Position numbers and translations under genes: made by a program. Below, one piece after another: positions 21,297 through 30,666 of a stretch of DNA of 64,000 nucleotides; positions within the stretch are counted from its first letter, which is position 1; every line of letters starts with the position of its first letter. A model generated the notes under the pieces. It had not been told where the DNA came from, made no database searches, and worked only from the letters and a program-made list of their open reading frames with translations. Source of the DNA: Mycetohabitans endofungorum (lineage in GTDB: Bacteria; Pseudomonadota; Gammaproteobacteria; Burkholderiales; Burkholderiaceae); NCBI RefSeq assembly GCF_037477895.1, contig NZ_CP132744.1:806001-870000 (forward strand), in the 5' to 3' direction.

Positions 21297-22394
21297 GTGA
21301 ACGTCACAACTCCCTTACAGCAACCCAGCATGAAAGCCGCCGTTTGGCGCGGCCGCAAGGACATTCGCGTCGAGCAGGTGCGGGTTCCCGATGCCCCTCC
21401 GCCAGGGTGGGTCAAGATCCGGGTGCACTGGTGCGGTATCTGCGGCTCTGACCTGCATGAATATGTGGCGGGACCAGTGTTCATCCCGGTCGAGCGTCCT
21501 CACCCGCTTACTGGGCTGAAAGGCCAGTGCATCCTCGGGCATGAATTCAGTGGCGAGATCGCCGACATCGGCGCTGGCGTAAGCGGTTTTCGCGTCGGCG
21601 AGCGGATCACAGCGGATGCATGCCAGCACTGCGGCACGTGCTATTACTGCAAGCATGGCCTGTATAACATTTGTGAAAACCTAGCGTTCACCGGCCTGAT
21701 GAACAATGGGGCGTTCGCCGAGTACGTGAATGTGCCGGCGGAGCTGCTTTACAAACTGCCGGATGATTTTCCGACCGAGGCTGGTGCGCTAATTGAGCCG
21801 CTCGCCGTTGGGCTACACGCGGTGAAGAAGGCGGGTAGCATCGTGGGGCAGACCGTGGTGGTGGTAGGTGCCGGTACCATCGGGTTGTGCACGATCATGT
21901 CCGCCAAGGCCGCTGGCGCTGGCCGTATCATCGCGCTCGAAATGTCCGCCGCGCGTAAGAAGAAGGCGCTGGAGGTCGGCGCTACGACGGTGATCGACCC
22001 GACCCAGGGTGACGCGATCGAACAGGTGCGCGCGTTGACCGGTGGCTATGGCGCGGACGTGTCGTTCGAGTGCATCGGCCATCGCACCACGGCCAAGCTG
22101 GCGATCGACTTGATCCGCAAGGCCGGCAAGTGCGTGATGGTCGGTATCTTTGAAGAGTCGAGCGAGTTCAATTTCTTTGAGCTCGTCTCGACCGAGAAGG
22201 AAGTCATCGGCTCGCTAGCCTACAATGGTGAATTCGCCGATGTGATCCGCTATGTTGCGGATGGGCGCATCGACGTGCAGCCGCTGATTACCGGTCGCAT
22301 CGCGCTGTCTGACATCGTGAGCAAAGGATTCGAGGAGTTGGTCAACAATAAGGATGCGAACGTCAAAATCATCGTGTCGCCGGTCGCCGCCTGA
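21297..22394 (+). CDS. (R,R)-butanediol dehydrogenase-like zinc alcohol dehydrogenase
   Basis: A medium-chain zinc dehydrogenase of 365 residues that interconverts acetoin and 2,3-butanediol. The catalytic zinc cysteine is in WCGICGSDLHEY, GHEFSGEIADIGAGV gives the second ligand, and the structural zinc loop is CQHCGTCYYCKHGLYNIC. The Rossmann motif VVGAGTIGLC precedes the nucleotide-binding helix. FIPVERPHPLTG matches the butanediol dehydrogenase subgroup. The GTG at 21297 has a GGAGG site eight bases upstream; the internal ATG at 21330 lacks one. It stands alone, convergent with acnA, and the stop codon lies inside a 21-base tandem repeat. Confidence 0.92.
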   Translation: MNVTTPLQQPSMKAAVWRGRKDIRVEQVRVPDAPPPGWVKIRVHWCGICGSDLHEYVAGPVFIPVERPHPLTGLKGQCILGHEFSGEIADIGAGVSGFRVGERITADACQHCGTCYYCKHGLYNICENLAFTGLMNNGAFAEYVNVPAELLYKLPDDFPTEAGALIEPLAVGLHAVKKAGSIVGQTVVVVGAGTIGLCTIMSAKAAGAGRIIALEMSAARKKKALEVGATTVIDPTQGDAIEQVRALTGGYGADVSFECIGHRTTAKLAIDLIRKAGKCVMVGIFEESSEFNFFELVSTEKEVIGSLAYNGEFADVIRYVADGRIDVQPLITGRIALSDIVSKGFEELVNNKDANVKIIVSPVAA

Positions 22395-22430
22395 CGTGCG
22401 CGAAGTCAAGCCTGACGCGCGCGAAGTCAA
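22389..22430. repeat. 21-base tandem duplication over a stop codon
   Basis: Two copies, 22389-22409 and 22410-22430, differ at one base (ACGTGCG versus ACGCGCG). The first copy contains the stop codon of the butanediol dehydrogenase gene. The second runs into the A-tract of the downstream terminator. Confidence 0.85.
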
Positions 22431-22509
22431 AAAAGCCCGACGCCGTTGAACTGCACCCCAAAAGTTGGACGCCGATCCAACCTTTGGGGTGCAGTGGCGT
22501 AGGGCTTTT
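22429..22509. terminator. bidirectional intrinsic terminator, interrupted by an IS-like hairpin
   Basis: AAAAAAGCCC-GA-CGCC at 22429-22444 pairs with GGCG-TA-GGGCTTTT at 22496-22509. On the plus strand the stem is followed by TTTT, and on the minus strand by TTTTTT, so it can end transcription of both convergent genes (butanediol dehydrogenase and acnA). Between the arms, where a short loop would be expected, sits a 50-base hairpin that matches the tip of an IS3-family element found at the end of this window. Confidence 0.75.
22447..22495. mobile_element. IS3-family left-end hairpin remnant
   Basis: TGAACTGCACC begins an inverted repeat whose arms, 22450-22469 and 22476-22495, pair at 19 of 20 positions around a 6-base loop CGCCGA. 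The same TGAACTGCACC-CAAAAGTTGGAC-TCCAACCTTTGGGGTG arrangement starts the IS element at 62676. No transposase coding sequence is present here, so this is a solo IS tip or a very small derivative. Confidence 0.75.
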
Positions 22510-22561
22510 CCATTGCTGCACCGGTACAGCAGATCCGGTGCGGTGTCTGCAACGGCGTGCG

Positions 22562-25276
22562 TTATGCGGTCAGCAACTGGCGCAGCACGAACGGCAGAAT
22601 ACCGCCGTGCTTGTAGTAGTCGACCTCGATCGGCGTGTCGATGCGCAGCAGCACCGGCACCTTCTTCACGCCGTTTTTGCCGCGGACGACCAGCGTGACT
22701 TCCTGTTGTGGCTTGAACTCATCCGTCAGGCCCTCAATGTCGTAGGTCTCCTCGCCGGTGATGCCGAGCGACTGCACGCTGTCCTCATTGATGAACTGCA
22801 GCGGTAGCACGCCCATGCCCACCAGGTTCGAGCGGTGGATGCGCTCGAAGCTGCGCGCCACGACCGCCTTCACGCCGAGTAGGTACGTGCCCTTGGCCGC
22901 CCAGTCACGCGATGAGCCGGTGCCGTACTCTTCGCCGGCAAATACGATGGTTGGCGTGCCTTCGGCGATGTACTTCATCGCGGCGTCATAGATCGACATC
23001 TGTTCGCCGCTCGGCTGGTGAATGGTCAGGCCGCCTTCCACCCGCGAGCCGTCCGGCTTGGTGGGAATCATCAGGTTCTTGATCCGCACGTTGGCGAACG
23101 TGCCGCGCATCATCACGTCGTGGTTGCCGCGCCGCGAGCCGTAGCTGTTAAAGTCGGCCTTCTGCACGCCGTTCTCCTTCAACCAGCGGCCGGCCGGCGA
23201 GTCTTCCTTGATTGATCCGGCCGGGCTAATGTGGTCGGTCGTCACCGAGTCGCCGAAGATGCCCAGTGCCCGGGCGTTCTTGACCGGCGTGATCGACTTG
23301 GCCGACTGCATCGAGAAATGCTCGCCGAAGAACGGTGGCTCGGCGATATAGGTCGACTTCGGCCAGTCATAGACCTGACCCTCGGCGCCCTCAATCTGGC
23401 TCCACAAGTCGCCTTGCTGGGTCAACTGCGAGTAGTTCTCCTTGAACTTTTTCGCGTCCAACGCGTACTTGAGTAGCTGGTTGACTTCATCACTGGACGG
23501 CCAGATGTCGCCCAGGTAGATGTCGCGGCCGCCCTTGCCTTTGCCGACCGGCTCGGTCATCAAGTCGCGTGTGATCGTGCCAGCGATCGCGTACGCGACC
23601 ACCAGCGGCGGCGACGCGAGGAAGTTTGCGCGGATGTTTGGATGGATCCGCGCCTCGAAGTTACGGTTGCCCGATAGCACCGCGGCGGCGACTACGTCAT
23701 GCTTGACGATTGCATCATTGAGCGGCGGAGTTAGGTCACCGGCGTTGCCGATACAGGTCGTGCAGCCGTACGCTGCGACCGTGAAGCCGAGCTTCTCCAG
23801 GTACGGCAGCAGGCCGGTGGCGCTCAGGTACGCTGTGACGATCCGCGATCCCGGCGCGAGCGACGTCTTGATGTGCGGGGCCACCGTGAGGCCCGCGTCA
23901 ACGGCCTTCTTCGCGAGTAGGCCAGCGGCGATCAGCACGCTCGGGTTTGATGTGTTCGTGCACGAAGTGATCGCGGCGATCAGCACGTCGCCGTTTTTCA
24001 ACTCGACGCCATCGGTGGTCTTGTATACCTTGCCCAGGTCGTCGGCTTTCTTTGCGAAGCCGTTTTGCGTGACCGGCAGCGAGAACAAGTCAGCGAACGT
24101 GCTTTTCACGTTACCGATCTCAATCCGGTCCTGTGGGCGCTTCGGACCGGCAAGCGACGGCGCGACCGTGCTCAGATCTAGCGTCAGCGTCTTCGTGTAG
24201 TCGATCTGGCCGGTACCCGGGATGCCATACAGGCCCTGCGCCTTGAAGTAGTTCTCGAACGCGGCGATTTCTTCCTTCGTGCGGCCCGTGCCCTTGAAGT
24301 AGTCGATCGTCTTGTCATCAACCGGGAAGAAGCCCATCGTCGCGCCATATTCTGGCGCCATGTTGCCGATCGTGGCACGGTCCGGCAACGTCAGCGATGC
24401 GGTACCTTCGCCAAAGAATTCGACGAACTTGCCGACCACCTTCTCCTTGCGCAGCATCTCGGTGATTGTCAGCACCAGGTCCGTCGCGGTCACGCCTTCG
24501 CGCAGCCGGCCCTTGAGTTCGACGCCGATCACGTCAGGCGTCAGGAAATACACCGGCTGGCCGAGCATGCCCGCCTCCGCCTCGATGCCACCCACGCCCC
24601 AGCCGACCACGCCAATGCCGTTGATCATCGTCGTATGGCTGTCGGTGCCCACCAACGTGTCGGGGTAGTAGACCATGCCGCCGTCCACGCTCTTTTTGTG
24701 CACGCCACGCGCCAAGTATTCCAGATTCACCTGGTGCACGATGCCTACGCCCGGTGGCACGACCTTGAACGTGTCGAATGCCTGCATGCCCCATTTCATG
24801 AACTGGTAGCGCTCCTTATTGCGCTCGAACTCCAGCTTCATATTCAGGTCCAGCGCATCCTTCTGCCGAAAGTAGTCAATCTGCACCGAGTGGTCCACGA
24901 CCAGGTCGACCGGCACCAACGGCTCGATGCGCTTCGGATTCTTGCCGGCGCGCTGCGCGACGCCGCGCATTGCCGCGATGTCGGCCAGTAGCGGCACGCC
25001 AGTGAAGTCTTGCAACACGACGCGCGACACAACAAACGGGATCTCGTCGGTGCGCGCGGCGTTGGGCTGCCACTTCGCCAACTGCTCGACGTGCTCCTCG
25101 CTGATCTTCTTGCCATCGTAATTGCGCAGCACGGATTCGAGCACGATACGAATCGACACGGGCAGGCGGTCGATCTGAATGCCGAGGGCTTTGCCGAGCT
25201 GCGGCAACGAGTAGTATTTACCCTTGCCTGAGCCGCTGTCGAATTCCTTAAGCGTTTTGTGGAGATTGTGGGCCAT
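22562..25276 (-). CDS. acnA: aconitate hydratase A
   Basis: Aconitase converts citrate to isocitrate in the TCA cycle through a [4Fe-4S] cluster. The 904-residue length matches AcnA/IRP-type enzymes. Cluster cysteines are in [14 protein letters not shown] and [33 protein letters not shown] is the conserved active-site block, and [18 protein letters not shown] the swivel-domain serine motif. It starts [15 protein letters not shown], as other AcnA proteins do. In related genomes a prpD gene lies just upstream; here only a relic of it remains. The gene is the last of the minus-strand series mdh, CoA lyase, exported protein, prpD relic, acnA. Confidence 0.97.
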   Translation of the reverse strand: MAHNLHKTLKEFDSGSGKGKYYSLPQLGKALGIQIDRLPVSIRIVLESVLRNYDGKKISEEHVEQLAKWQPNAARTDEIPFVVSRVVLQDFTGVPLLADIAAMRGVAQRAGKNPKRIEPLVPVDLVVDHSVQIDYFRQKDALDLNMKLEFERNKERYQFMKWGMQAFDTFKVVPPGVGIVHQVNLEYLARGVHKKSVDGGMVYYPDTLVGTDSHTTMINGIGVVGWGVGGIEAEAGMLGQPVYFLTPDVIGVELKGRLREGVTATDLVLTITEMLRKEKVVGKFVEFFGEGTASLTLPDRATIGNMAPEYGATMGFFPVDDKTIDYFKGTGRTKEEIAAFENYFKAQGLYGIPGTGQIDYTKTLTLDLSTVAPSLAGPKRPQDRIEIGNVKSTFADLFSLPVTQNGFAKKADDLGKVYKTTDGVELKNGDVLIAAITSCTNTSNPSVLIAAGLLAKKAVDAGLTVAPHIKTSLAPGSRIVTAYLSATGLLPYLEKLGFTVAAYGCTTCIGNAGDLTPPLNDAIVKHDVVAAAVLSGNRNFEARIHPNIRANFLASPPLVVAYAIAGTITRDLMTEPVGKGKGGRDIYLGDIWPSSDEVNQLLKYALDAKKFKENYSQLTQQGDLWSQIEGAEGQVYDWPKSTYIAEPPFFGEHFSMQSAKSITPVKNARALGIFGDSVTTDHISPAGSIKEDSPAGRWLKENGVQKADFNSYGSRRGNHDVMMRGTFANVRIKNLMIPTKPDGSRVEGGLTIHQPSGEQMSIYDAAMKYIAEGTPTIVFAGEEYGTGSSRDWAAKGTYLLGVKAVVARSFERIHRSNLVGMGVLPLQFINEDSVQSLGITGEETYDIEGLTDEFKPQQEVTLVVRGKNGVKKVPVLLRIDTPIEVDYYKHGGILPFVLRQLLTA

Positions 25277-25310
25277 GGTGTTTCCCTTGGGTTGATACGC
25301 GTGGGTTCAG

Positions 25311-25789
25311 TCAAATCACGTACAAATCGACATACTCGTTGACGGGCATCGCCCCTCGAGGCGGGCCGGCTCCAGCGAGACGTCAACAATGGCGTTGCGC
25401 TGCTTGTCGACGAAGCGACGCGCAAGATTCGCGCGGAACTTATCAACCAGCAACGAGATGCCGTCGGCGCGGCGGCGCGGGTGCCCGATCGGGTACTCAA
25501 CCACCACCTCGTCGAATTTCGTGCCGTCGTCCAATTCGACGGTTAGCGCGTCGATGCGCGCGTCGCGTGCGACTTCGTCCTCATAGTCAGCCGCCTCAAG
25601 CCGGCCGGGCAGCTTCGTGCAGGCCGGGTAGGACAGCGCCTGTAGCCCACAACCAAGCGTGTCGAGCAGGCAGTAGCACACCGTCTCTAGCGCGAGCGCA
25701 CTGTCGACGCGGCAGTGCTGCACGTAGTCGATGCTGTCGACCAGCACGGAATCCGGTTCGGGGCGCACGTTCGAGGTCGGTGCAGACAT
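25311..25789 (-). pseudogene. prpD-like (MmgE/PrpD 2-methylcitrate dehydratase) remnant with internal deletions
   Basis: PrpD proteins have about 480 residues; only about 155 remain. The N-terminal 60 residues (VCYCLLDTLGCGLQALSYPAC) are joined directly to the C-terminal part (YEDEVARDARIDALTVEL, DDGTKFDEVVVEYPIGHPRRR). Between DARIDAL and TVEL another short block normally present is missing. Near the end, two extra G bases at CTCGAGGGGCG shift the frame; in the other frame the expected MPVNEYVDLYVI and stop follow. The gene therefore has at least two deletions and one frameshift. It keeps its syntenic place before acnA. Confidence 0.85.
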
Positions 25790-25821
25790 GGCGGGGGCCC
25801 TGGTATACGGCCGGGTGTCGC

Positions 25822-26358
25822 TCAGTTACCTTGCAACAGACCCGGACGCTGCTTGAGCGCCTCGGTCTGGATCGGCGCCGGCGCACCGGCGACCATTGCG
25901 GGCGTCTTACATTCGTCGGCCAGTCGAGAGCTATTCTTGTCGGAGAACAGCATCGCCTTGGTCGGAATCACGATTAGATCCAGTCCTGTCGCTGCGTCGT
26001 GGAAGCGATCGGCGCCGGTGGTCGTCTGCTCGCGCGGCAGCTTGTAATTCTTGCCTGCCCAATGCACGGTGACAATCTGGTCGCGCTTCATGTCGCCACT
26101 CACGAAAAACTCGCTGTTTTCCGCGCAGCCCCATTTTGTCGCGCCTTCCGGCACCGGATCGGCGATCGTTTTCGCGGCGCCCTTTTTGGCGACGCGCTTC
26201 TTGAACAATCGATGGCTTGGCTCGGGTTTCTTTGCGCCGGATTTGACGGACGCGGAACTGGCGCCGGTTACGGCGGCCGTGGCGGCGCACGCGTCGGCAG
26301 TGACGAACAGCGTGGCGCAGAGCACGCCGATGGCGGTGGCGATAGCGAGTGTCTTCAT
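25822..26358 (-). CDS. exported protein with possible MliC-like domain
   Basis: A 178-residue protein with a signal peptide (ATAIGVLCATLFVTADACA) and a basic linker rich in lysine. The C-terminal half, KWGCAENSEFFVSGD, VTVHWAGKNYKLPREQTTTG, FHDAATGLDLIVIPTKAMLF and a final LADECK, resembles MliC/PliC lysozyme-inhibitor domains: a short barrel closed by a cysteine pair. The similarity is by eye and moderate. It lies between the CoA lyase gene and the prpD relic on the same strand and may be transcribed with them. Confidence 0.7.
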   Translation of the reverse strand: MKTLAIATAIGVLCATLFVTADACAATAAVTGASSASVKSGAKKPEPSHRLFKKRVAKKGAAKTIADPVPEGATKWGCAENSEFFVSGDMKRDQIVTVHWAGKNYKLPREQTTTGADRFHDAATGLDLIVIPTKAMLFSDKNSSRLADECKTPAMVAGAPAPIQTEALKQRPGLLQGN

Positions 26359-26425
26359 CTGTATCCATACCTCGAAAAATGGGCGTCAACCGGGCGCGCG
26401 GGCGGCGCGCGCTGTTGGCCGGACG

Positions 26426-27502
26426 TTATTCTCGCCTACTTAACAAGGGGGCAGATATTGGGTTTGCCGTTGCAGCGCGATTCGCCGCGGCGGCATCCGA
26501 CACGGTGCCCCCAGCAGGCGTGAACCAGGCTGCAACGTCGCTCGCAAGCGGCCGACCGGACGCTTGCGCACGGCGCAGCACGCACCAGTAGTAGCGGTAG
26601 CTCGCGCGGTCGTGCAGCGTGTCGCGGTGGCGAATGGGTCCCCATTGCGCCTGCTGTGCGGCACGCAGGATGTCGGTGGCAAGCGCCAATTCGTCGTCGC
26701 GCGGCGCGAAGGCGGCGACGATTGGCTCGATTTGCGCCGGATGGATGCTCCACATCCGCGTGTAACCGAATTCGTCGCGGGCTCGCGCGGCATCCTGCGC
26801 GACGCGTTGCGCGTCGCGAACATCGGTCGTCACATTGTGCGATGGCACCTTGCCGTGCGCATGACAGGCCGCAGCAATTTCGAGCTTGGCGCGGCGCACC
26901 AGCGGATGGTCGAATTGCCCCGGCGAGCGCATCGCGGCGTCAGGAACTGCGCCGTGATGCGCGGAGACGAAATCCATCAGGCCGAACGACAGCGATTGCA
27001 CGGCTGGCAGCGCGGCCAGTGAAAATACCGCGTCGAGCGCGGCATGCGTCTCGATGAGCAAATGAACCGGGATGGGGGCGGGCAGACCCGTCTCGCGGCG
27101 CACCGCGTCGATGAATGCGCACTGCTCGGCCGCCTCGTGTAGCCCACGCACCTTCGGCAACATGATGTACGCGGGCGGGCGCCGTGGTGCATGTAGCACG
27201 ATGCGCACGTCGTCGCGCCAATGCGGATGATCGTACGCGTGGATGCGCACGCCGACGCGTCCAAAGTGATTGGCCTCGCCGTGCAATAGCGAGGCGACCA
27301 GCGCCGCGTGCTCGGTCTCACGTCCGACCTGCGCGCCGTCTTCGCAATCGAGCGTGATGTCGAACACCGGTCCGAGCCGCTGCTGCAGCTCGAGCGACTT
27401 GCGCATCAGCTTCTCACTGCCCGCGTAATGATCGCACGCGGGCAGCAGCGCGGGCGGCACTTCGCCATCGAACAGGACATCGGCAGGCGTCAAGGCGCGC
27501 AT
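26426..27502 (-). CDS. HpcH/HpaI aldolase / citrate lyase beta-like CoA ester lyase
   Basis: A 358-residue TIM-barrel lyase. The metal-binding glutamate and aspartate are seen in DITLDCEDGAQVG and LSFGLMDFVSAH, and the substrate arginine in a YIMLPKVRGLHEA context. MWSIHPAQIEPIVAAFAP is the conserved C-terminal segment. Members cleave malyl-CoA, methylmalyl-CoA or citryl-CoA. Its position next to mdh and acnA suggests a C4 or C5 acyl-CoA substrate, which is inference. About 24 bases separate it from mdh, so the two are probably one operon. Confidence 0.85.
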   Translation of the reverse strand: MRALTPADVLFDGEVPPALLPACDHYAGSEKLMRKSLELQQRLGPVFDITLDCEDGAQVGRETEHAALVASLLHGEANHFGRVGVRIHAYDHPHWRDDVRIVLHAPRRPPAYIMLPKVRGLHEAAEQCAFIDAVRRETGLPAPIPVHLLIETHAALDAVFSLAALPAVQSLSFGLMDFVSAHHGAVPDAAMRSPGQFDHPLVRRAKLEIAAACHAHGKVPSHNVTTDVRDAQRVAQDAARARDEFGYTRMWSIHPAQIEPIVAAFAPRDDELALATDILRAAQQAQWGPIRHRDTLHDRASYRYYWCVLRRAQASGRPLASDVAAWFTPAGGTVSDAAAANRAATANPISAPLLSRRE

Positions 27503-27526
27503 TGTCGGCGTGAAGCGCGTGCCGGC

Positions 27527-28510
27527 TCAGCCGAGCAGGTGTTGCACGCCGTCACGCTCCTCGAGCAGCTCGCTGAGCGTGGCGTCCATCTTCTCGCGCG
27601 AGAACGCATCGATCTCCAGACCCTCGACGCGCTTGTACTCGCCGTTCTCGGTGATCACTGGCACGCCATAGACGATGTCTTCCGGGATGCCGTACGAGCC
27701 GTCGGACGGCACGCCCATCGTGACCCACTTGCCGTTGGAGCCGAGCACCCAGTCGCGCACATGGTCGATTGCCGCATTGGCTGCGGACGCGGCCGACGAC
27801 AGTCCACGGGCCTCGATGATCGCCGCGCCGCGCTTGCCCACCGTCGGGATGAACACGTTGCGGTTCCATTCGTCGTCGTTGATCAGTTGAGTCAGTGACT
27901 GGCCCTCAACCGTTGCGAAGCGGAAATCCGGGTACATCGTCGGCGAGTGGTTACCCCATACCACGAGCTTCTCGATTGAGGCGACCGGCTTGCCCGCCTT
28001 AGCGGCCAATTGCGACAGCGCGCGGTTGTGGTCCAGGCGCAGCATCGCGGTAAAGTTCTTCTTGGATAGGTCCGGTGCCGACTTCATCGCAATATAGGCG
28101 TTGGTGTTGGCCGGGTTGCCCACCACCAGCACCTTCACATCGCGGCTAGCGACCTCATTGAGCGCGCGACCCTGCACCGTAAAGATCTCGGCGTTGGCCG
28201 ACAGCAAGTCCTTGCGTTCCATACCCTTGGAACGGGGGCGGGCGCCGACCAGCAGCGCAACGTCGGCATCCTTGAATGCAACTTTCGGATCGTCGGTGAC
28301 GACCACGTCGGACAGCAGCGGGAAGGCGCAGTCCTCGAGCTCCATCACCACGCCCTTGACGGCGGCTTGCGCCTGCGGCAAATCGAGCAGTTGCAGAATG
28401 ACGGGTTGGTCTTTGCCAAGTAGGTCGCCATTAGCGATGCGAAATAGCAGCGAGTAACCAATTTGACCTGCGGCGCCAGTGACGGCAACGCGCTGAGCGG
28501 GCTTAGCCAT
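27527..28510 (-). CDS. mdh: malate dehydrogenase
   Basis: The 327-residue NAD-dependent enzyme oxidises malate to oxaloacetate. [19 protein letters not shown] is the nucleotide-binding start and [20 protein letters not shown] carries a substrate-binding arginine. [17 protein letters not shown] and [16 protein letters not shown] hold the remaining catalytic residues, including the histidine. The ATG at 28510 is the family start; the frame is open for another 260 bases upstream without family sequence. It is divergent from the GntR gene across 380 bases. Confidence 0.97.
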   Translation of the reverse strand: MAKPAQRVAVTGAAGQIGYSLLFRIANGDLLGKDQPVILQLLDLPQAQAAVKGVVMELEDCAFPLLSDVVVTDDPKVAFKDADVALLVGARPRSKGMERKDLLSANAEIFTVQGRALNEVASRDVKVLVVGNPANTNAYIAMKSAPDLSKKNFTAMLRLDHNRALSQLAAKAGKPVASIEKLVVWGNHSPTMYPDFRFATVEGQSLTQLINDDEWNRNVFIPTVGKRGAAIIEARGLSSAASAANAAIDHVRDWVLGSNGKWVTMGVPSDGSYGIPEDIVYGVPVITENGEYKRVEGLEIDAFSREKMDATLSELLEERDGVQHLLG

Positions 28511-28891
28511 TGATAAATCTCCAGGACGAGACGTTGAACGCAACAAAGAACGCCATTTTAAGCGCGCCGCGTGGCTCTTTGCAGCATGCCCGGGCTGACG
28601 TTCGTCGCGCGTTGGTGAAGCGCGGTCTCGTTTGCCGCATGGGCGAACCACCTGCTGGGATGCGGTGCTCGCGCACGCGGCTAAACGGGGCGTGCCGGTA
28701 AATTTCGGTCTTTCCGTATTGCGCGGTGTATCGCGCACCGATCCGGCACGATACGCCGTAAAGCATTGCATAGCAACGAAGTTTAGGAGCCAAAGGGGGT
28801 AAAGTCAACCGTATCTTATATCTTATATAAGACAGATGAGTAGGGCGAAAAAAGATGGACGGTGTGGCGACCTTCATGATGAAATAGCGCC
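28511..28891. other. mdh-gntR divergent intergenic region
   Basis: The 381 bases hold the promoters of both genes. Apart from the palindrome listed separately at 28822, I see no coding frame or RNA. The mdh leader is long, about 300 bases if transcription starts near the palindrome. Confidence 0.5.
28812..28835. promoter_or_regulatory. candidate operator of the GntR regulator
   Basis: TCTTATATAAGA at 28822-28833 is a perfect 12-base palindrome, extended by a further half-site TATCTTAT at 28813-28820. It is strikingly AT-rich for this region and lies 59 bases before the GntR start codon. GntR-family proteins often bind such dyads in their own promoter. Confidence 0.6.
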
Positions 28892-29680
28892 ATGAATTCG
28901 ATCCACGCGAGCCCGGGCAACACGACGGACGGCACCGAGCGCGGCCTGGCCGCGGGCGCGCCGTCGCCCACATTCAGCCCGCTTTATCAACAGATCAAGG
29001 CGCTGATCACGCAAAGCCTGGAGTCGGGCGAGTGGAAGCCGGGCGAGATGATCCCGAGCGAGGTGGAATTAGCTGCACGCTACAAAGTCAGCCAGGGCAC
29101 TGTGCGCAAGGCGATCGACGAGTTGGCCGCCGGCAATCTCCTTGTGCGCCGCCAGGGTAAGGGCACGTTCGTGGCGACCCACCACGAGGACCGCGTGCAG
29201 TTCCGTTTCCTGCGGCTGTTGCCCGACCAGGGCGAGCTGCAGCCGCACGAGAGCCGCCTGTTGGAGGTACGGCGCTTGCGCGCACCGGCGGAGATCGCAC
29301 GGCAGCTGGAACTCAAGCCCGCGGACCCCGCGGTGCTGGTCAAGCGCGTGCTTGAGTTCGAGGCCAAGCCGACGGTGCTCGACGAAATCTGGCTGCCCGG
29401 TGCGCTGTTTCGCGGGCTCACGCTGGAGCGGCTGTCCGAGTATAAGGGGCCGCTGTATGCGATGTTCGAGACGGAGTTCGGTACGCGAATGATCCGCGCG
29501 TCCGAGAAGATCCGCGCGGTGGCCGCCGACGCGGCGGTGGCCGCGCTGTTGGGTGTCGCACCCGGTTATCCGCTGCTGTCGGTCGATCGCGTATCGTACA
29601 CGTACGGTGATCGACCGGTCGAAGTGCGGCGCGGCTGGTACGTGACGGCCGGATACCATTACCAAAACGATTTGAGCTGA
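28892..29680 (+). CDS. GntR/HutC-family transcriptional regulator
   Basis: A 262-residue regulator with an N-terminal winged helix (PLYQQIKALITQSLESGEW, MIPSEVELAARYKVSQGTVR, RRQGKGTFVA) and a C-terminal UTRA ligand-binding domain (residues 95-255) ending in RRGWYVTAGYHYQNDLS. Lying between mdh and the sdhCDAB-gltA genes, it is a good candidate to control these TCA genes in response to a small acid; this is inference from position. A TATA-rich palindrome lies in its upstream region. The start has no strong ribosome site, but the alternatives are worse. Confidence 0.9.
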   Translation: MNSIHASPGNTTDGTERGLAAGAPSPTFSPLYQQIKALITQSLESGEWKPGEMIPSEVELAARYKVSQGTVRKAIDELAAGNLLVRRQGKGTFVATHHEDRVQFRFLRLLPDQGELQPHESRLLEVRRLRAPAEIARQLELKPADPAVLVKRVLEFEAKPTVLDEIWLPGALFRGLTLERLSEYKGPLYAMFETEFGTRMIRASEKIRAVAADAAVAALLGVAPGYPLLSVDRVSYTYGDRPVEVRRGWYVTAGYHYQNDLS

Positions 29681-29883
29681 TAGAAAAAGACGATGGCACC
29701 GACGCGCGGCAGTCCAGTCTGGCGCGCGCCGCGCGCGTTGTGCAACCCCTATTGTTGCGTATAAGGCAAAGCAATCTTGCAACACTGGCGCCCGAAAGAA
29801 CGCCGGCGCAACATTGTTGCGATGCATTGCGAAAAGAAAAGGCGTTAAAATTACGGGTTGGTGTCTCAACTTGGGGTCTAGCA

Positions 29884-30294
29884 ATGGCTGAAGCCGTAAA
29901 AAAACCAAGACCGGAGTACCGGAACATCAGTATCGGCCAGATACTGACATACCGACTACCGCTCGCGGGCCGTGTGTCCATCCTGCATCGCGTCAGCGGT
30001 GCGCTGCTGTTCCTGCTGCTGCCTTTCTCGCTGTACCTGCTTGAGCAGAGCCTGACTTCGGAGCTCAGCTTTGCGTCCCTGAAAGCTTTCTTTTCCTATC
30101 CCTTAGTCAAACTCATCGTGCTCGTGCTGTCGTGGGCGTACCTGTTCCACTTCTGCGCCGGACTGCGCCACTTGCTGCTAGACACGCACCGTGCGGTCAC
30201 GAAGCAGGGCGGCAAGCAAACGTCGATCGTCGTATTCGTGGTGTCGTCGGTGCTTACGATCGCCGTCGCGCTCAAACTGTTCGGAGTCTTTTAA
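29884..30294 (+). CDS. sdhC: succinate dehydrogenase cytochrome b556 subunit
   Basis: A 136-residue membrane subunit of respiratory complex II. The family motif PLAGRVSILHRVSGALLFLL includes the heme/quinone-site serine and arginine, and HFCAGLRHLLLDTHRA contains the axial heme histidine. Three membrane helices are visible. The ATG at 29884 starts MAEAVKKPRPEYRNI, a usual start for Burkholderia SdhC. sdhD follows immediately after the stop, so sdhCDAB is one operon. Confidence 0.95.
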   Translation: MAEAVKKPRPEYRNISIGQILTYRLPLAGRVSILHRVSGALLFLLLPFSLYLLEQSLTSELSFASLKAFFSYPLVKLIVLVLSWAYLFHFCAGLRHLLLDTHRAVTKQGGKQTSIVVFVVSSVLTIAVALKLFGVF

Positions 30295-30663
30295 ATGGCA
30301 GCGAATCACCGCATTGGTCCGAAGCGTCTGGTCGTCGGCGCTCACTATGGGCTGCGCGACTGGATTGCGCAGCGCGCGACCGCGGCGATCATGGCAATCT
30401 ACACGGTCATCCTGCTCGTCTGGTTCTTCTCGGCCGGTAACTTTTCGTATGACGGCTGGGCGGCGATCTTTTCGATCCAATGGATGAAGCTCGCGACGTT
30501 CGTCACGCTGCTCGCGCTTTTCTACCACGCCTGGGTCGGCGTGCGCGACATCTGGATGGATTACGTGAAGCCGGTCGGCGTGCGGCTCGTGCTGCAGGTG
30601 CTGACGATTGTCTGGCTCATCGCGTGCGCGGGCTACGCCGCACAGATTCTCTGGAGAGTTTAA
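30295..30663 (+). CDS. sdhD: succinate dehydrogenase membrane anchor subunit
   Basis: A 122-residue anchor with three helices. KRLVVGAHYGLRDWIAQRAT and FYHAWVGVRDIWMDYVKP are typical; the histidine in the latter faces the heme. Its ATG abuts the sdhC stop codon, and the sdhA start follows the sdhD stop by three bases. Confidence 0.95.
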   Translation: MAANHRIGPKRLVVGAHYGLRDWIAQRATAAIMAIYTVILLVWFFSAGNFSYDGWAAIFSIQWMKLATFVTLLALFYHAWVGVRDIWMDYVKPVGVRLVLQVLTIVWLIACAGYAAQILWRV

Positions 30664-30666
30664 AGC

